Source of the DNA: Streptomyces neyagawaensis
GTDB lineage: Bacteria; Actinomycetota; Actinomycetes; Streptomycetales; Streptomycetaceae
Reading direction: 5' to 3'
DNA: 64,000 nt
NCBI RefSeq assembly: GCF_023516595.1
Contig: NZ_JAMGBG010000083.1
Span: forward strand, 1-64,000
The position numbers were made by a program, and so were the translations under genes. Every line of letters starts with the position of its first letter. Within the stretch, counting starts at the first letter, position 1. The notes under the pieces were generated by a model that was not told the origin of the DNA, searched no databases, and worked only from the letters and a program-made list of their open reading frames with translations. Positions 59,565 through 64,000 of the stretch are shown here, piece by piece.

Positions 59565-60139
59565 GGGAGGCGCCCTCGGGGGGTGGTGCGCGTCGCTGCC
59601 AGCACGTCATCTCCGATCTCGGTGATCAGGGGCCCCGTGCCAGGGGCGGCTCGACGGATCGCGACGGGGCGCGGATTCCGGAGCGGGAACGTGGACACCG
59701 GCGCGCCGTCGGGGCGGTGCGCTGTGCCACGTCCAAGACGCTAACCGATACGGCTGACAATTCTCGATGTCCGGCTCTCAAATACCGTACGACTACGGCA
59801 CTTTCCGTCGGCGGCACACGGGTCACCTCGCCGTATGCCCGAAAGGGCAGGGCGGCCTGCCCGCACGCAGATCGGGGAGACTACGGCACTTGCCGTTCCC
59901 CGCTCCTGGTACGGCACTTTCCGCTTGACGCTTCAAATGGCCGCGTGTTGACCTTTGTTCGCATCACGCCACCGGAATCCGACGTCCCCCGCGGCCCGGT
60001 GACACAAGCCGGCGGGCGGCGACCCCGCCCGTCGGCGACGATTTCCCGGGATTCGCTCAGAACTTCCCCGGGAGATCGCGAGCAGACCATTGTTCCAGCC
60101 CGGGCCGCATACCGCTCCGGCATCACGAGGGTGGGAGAA
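59565..60139. promoter_or_regulatory. Divergent cluster promoter with three 14-bp direct repeats
   Basis: A 575-bp region between the ligase (minus) and GNAT/PKS (plus) genes. TACGGCACTTTCCG occurs at 59794-59807 and 59910-59923, and TACGGCACTTGCCG (one change) at 59882-59895, all in the same orientation. Start-to-start distances are 88 and 28 bp. Direct repeats in a divergent biosynthetic promoter fit binding by a SARP-type activator such as the one at 39-42 kb, although 88 and 28 are not both multiples of the usual 11-bp step. I fixed no -10/-35. Confidence 0.65.
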
Positions 60140-60779
60140 ATGCAAGGAGAGTACGTCTCGCTGCGGCCGATCAACGGCAAGCAGGACTACGAGCTCATCG
60201 CCCAGTGGTCGTCCTCCGTCGCGTCCGTGTACTCCTCGGGCGGGCAGACCTTCACCACCGGCGATGGGATGGAAGCCCTCATGGCCAGGCACGGGATCAC
60301 CTATCTGATGGTGGTCGACCGGTCCGGGGAACCGGTGGGCGGGGTCACCTACCAGCAGCTCACCTATCCCGGGAACTTCGAGGTCGGCAATGTGGTCGGC
60401 TCACCCGAACTGTGGGGCCTCGGCTACGGGATGGAATCCATGCATTTGCTGCTGGACCATCTCTTCCACCAGCGCAACGCCCACCGGGTCCATCTCATGG
60501 CCGGCCTCTACAACAAACAGATGGTGCAGATCTTCCTCAAGGGCCCCATCAAAGTGGAGGGAATCCTCAGGGATTTCTTCTTCCTCGACGGTGAATACCA
60601 TGACGCGCTGGTCGGTTCGCTGCTCAGGAACGAGTACTACGGTTTTCTGCGCAGCCTGGGGACGAGTCCCGCCGATCTGATCCCGAAGGACGACAAGGCG
60701 GATGCCCGCGTCCTGCTCGCGGAGGCCCTCGACAAGGTGACCGACATCCTTCCCGCCCGGACGAACGGAGGTGAGACCC

Positions 60780-60808
<29 letters not shown>
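60140..60808 (+). CDS. GNAT-family N-acyltransferase
   Basis: A 222-aa RimJ/RimL-type GNAT: YLMVVDRSGEPVGGVTYQQL forms the central strands, WGLGYGMESMHLLLDHLF holds the acetyl-CoA (R/Q-x2-G-x-G/A) region, and RVHLMAGLYNKQMVQIFLK the C-terminal fold. ATG 60140 has GGTGGGA just upstream; the long open frame before it is promoter DNA. Its last 29 bp overlap the PKS start, so the two are translationally coupled. It may acylate an amino starter or product, or load the PKS ACP. Confidence 0.8.

Positions 60809-64000
<3,192 letters not shown>

Overview
The window is high-GC DNA with strong GC3 codon bias, and its gene order matches Streptomyces: leucine/isovalerate genes, desE plus a siderophore reductase, desABCD, a GH20 hexosaminidase, glmS, adpA with its TTA codon, oligoribonuclease and tRNA-His. 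I take it as an arm-proximal core segment of a Streptomyces chromosome, with an accessory block at each end.

Layout. (1) 1-9.9 kb, accessory: the 5' end of an IS5-family transposase, a small ORF, an abaA/whiJ-like set (ATP-binding protein divergent from an XRE/DUF5753 regulator and a DUF397-like protein), then a four-gene type I restriction operon hsdM-hsdM-hsdS-hsdR on the minus strand. Its two different methyltransferase subunits carry NPPF and NPPY, the signature of heterodimeric m6A/m4C type I systems. (2) 10.2-16.7 kb: a TetR regulator divergent from a leucine/isovaleryl-CoA operon (mccB, mccA, hmgL, acyl-CoA dehydrogenase). (3) 16.7-24.2 kb: desferrioxamine uptake and biosynthesis (desE, siderophore reductase, desABCD), each transcript headed by an IdeR/DmdR-type iron box. 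(4) 24.4-34.4 kb: housekeeping and developmental core (hexosaminidase, DUF4429, glmS, YaaH-family transporter, universal stress protein, adpA, orn, tRNA-His). A metallophosphatase gene here is cut to its first 89 codons.

(5) 34.4-38.9 kb, just past tRNA-His: decayed DNA (an XRE regulator with an in-frame stop, a beheaded coding tail, a truncated flavodoxin gene, an IS5 transposase remnant). Inside it is an intact siderophore-reductase/AraC pair with a palindromic iron box. It ends in an IS701-type transposase that has lost its catalytic residues.

(6) 39.1-64 kb: an apparently uncharacterised biosynthetic gene cluster. Regulation and export: a SARP/AfsR-like regulator, a small secreted peptide, an ABC exporter with its TetR, and a TetR/GAP-family membrane protein pair. 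Biosynthesis, minus strand: an AMP ligase, FabF-type ketosynthase, phytanoyl-CoA-type dioxygenase, ALDH-fold enzyme resembling an acyl reductase, atypical ThDP enzyme, cytoplasmic GH5, fatty acyl-AMP ligase and free ACP. A prolyl oligopeptidase gene follows. Divergently: a GNAT overlapping a type I PKS (ACP-KS-AT...) that runs off the window. Five TTA codons in four genes of this block point to bldA control. Two MITE-like elements, each 222 bp, sit in the block, and one supplies the first base of the ACP stop codon. A 575-bp divergent promoter carries three copies of a 14-bp direct repeat.

A plausible joint role, by inference: an acyl chain is activated on the ACP and extended by the KS/PKS, reduced to an aldehyde, joined or cleaved by the ThDP enzyme, and hydroxylated. 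No product can be named from the sequence.
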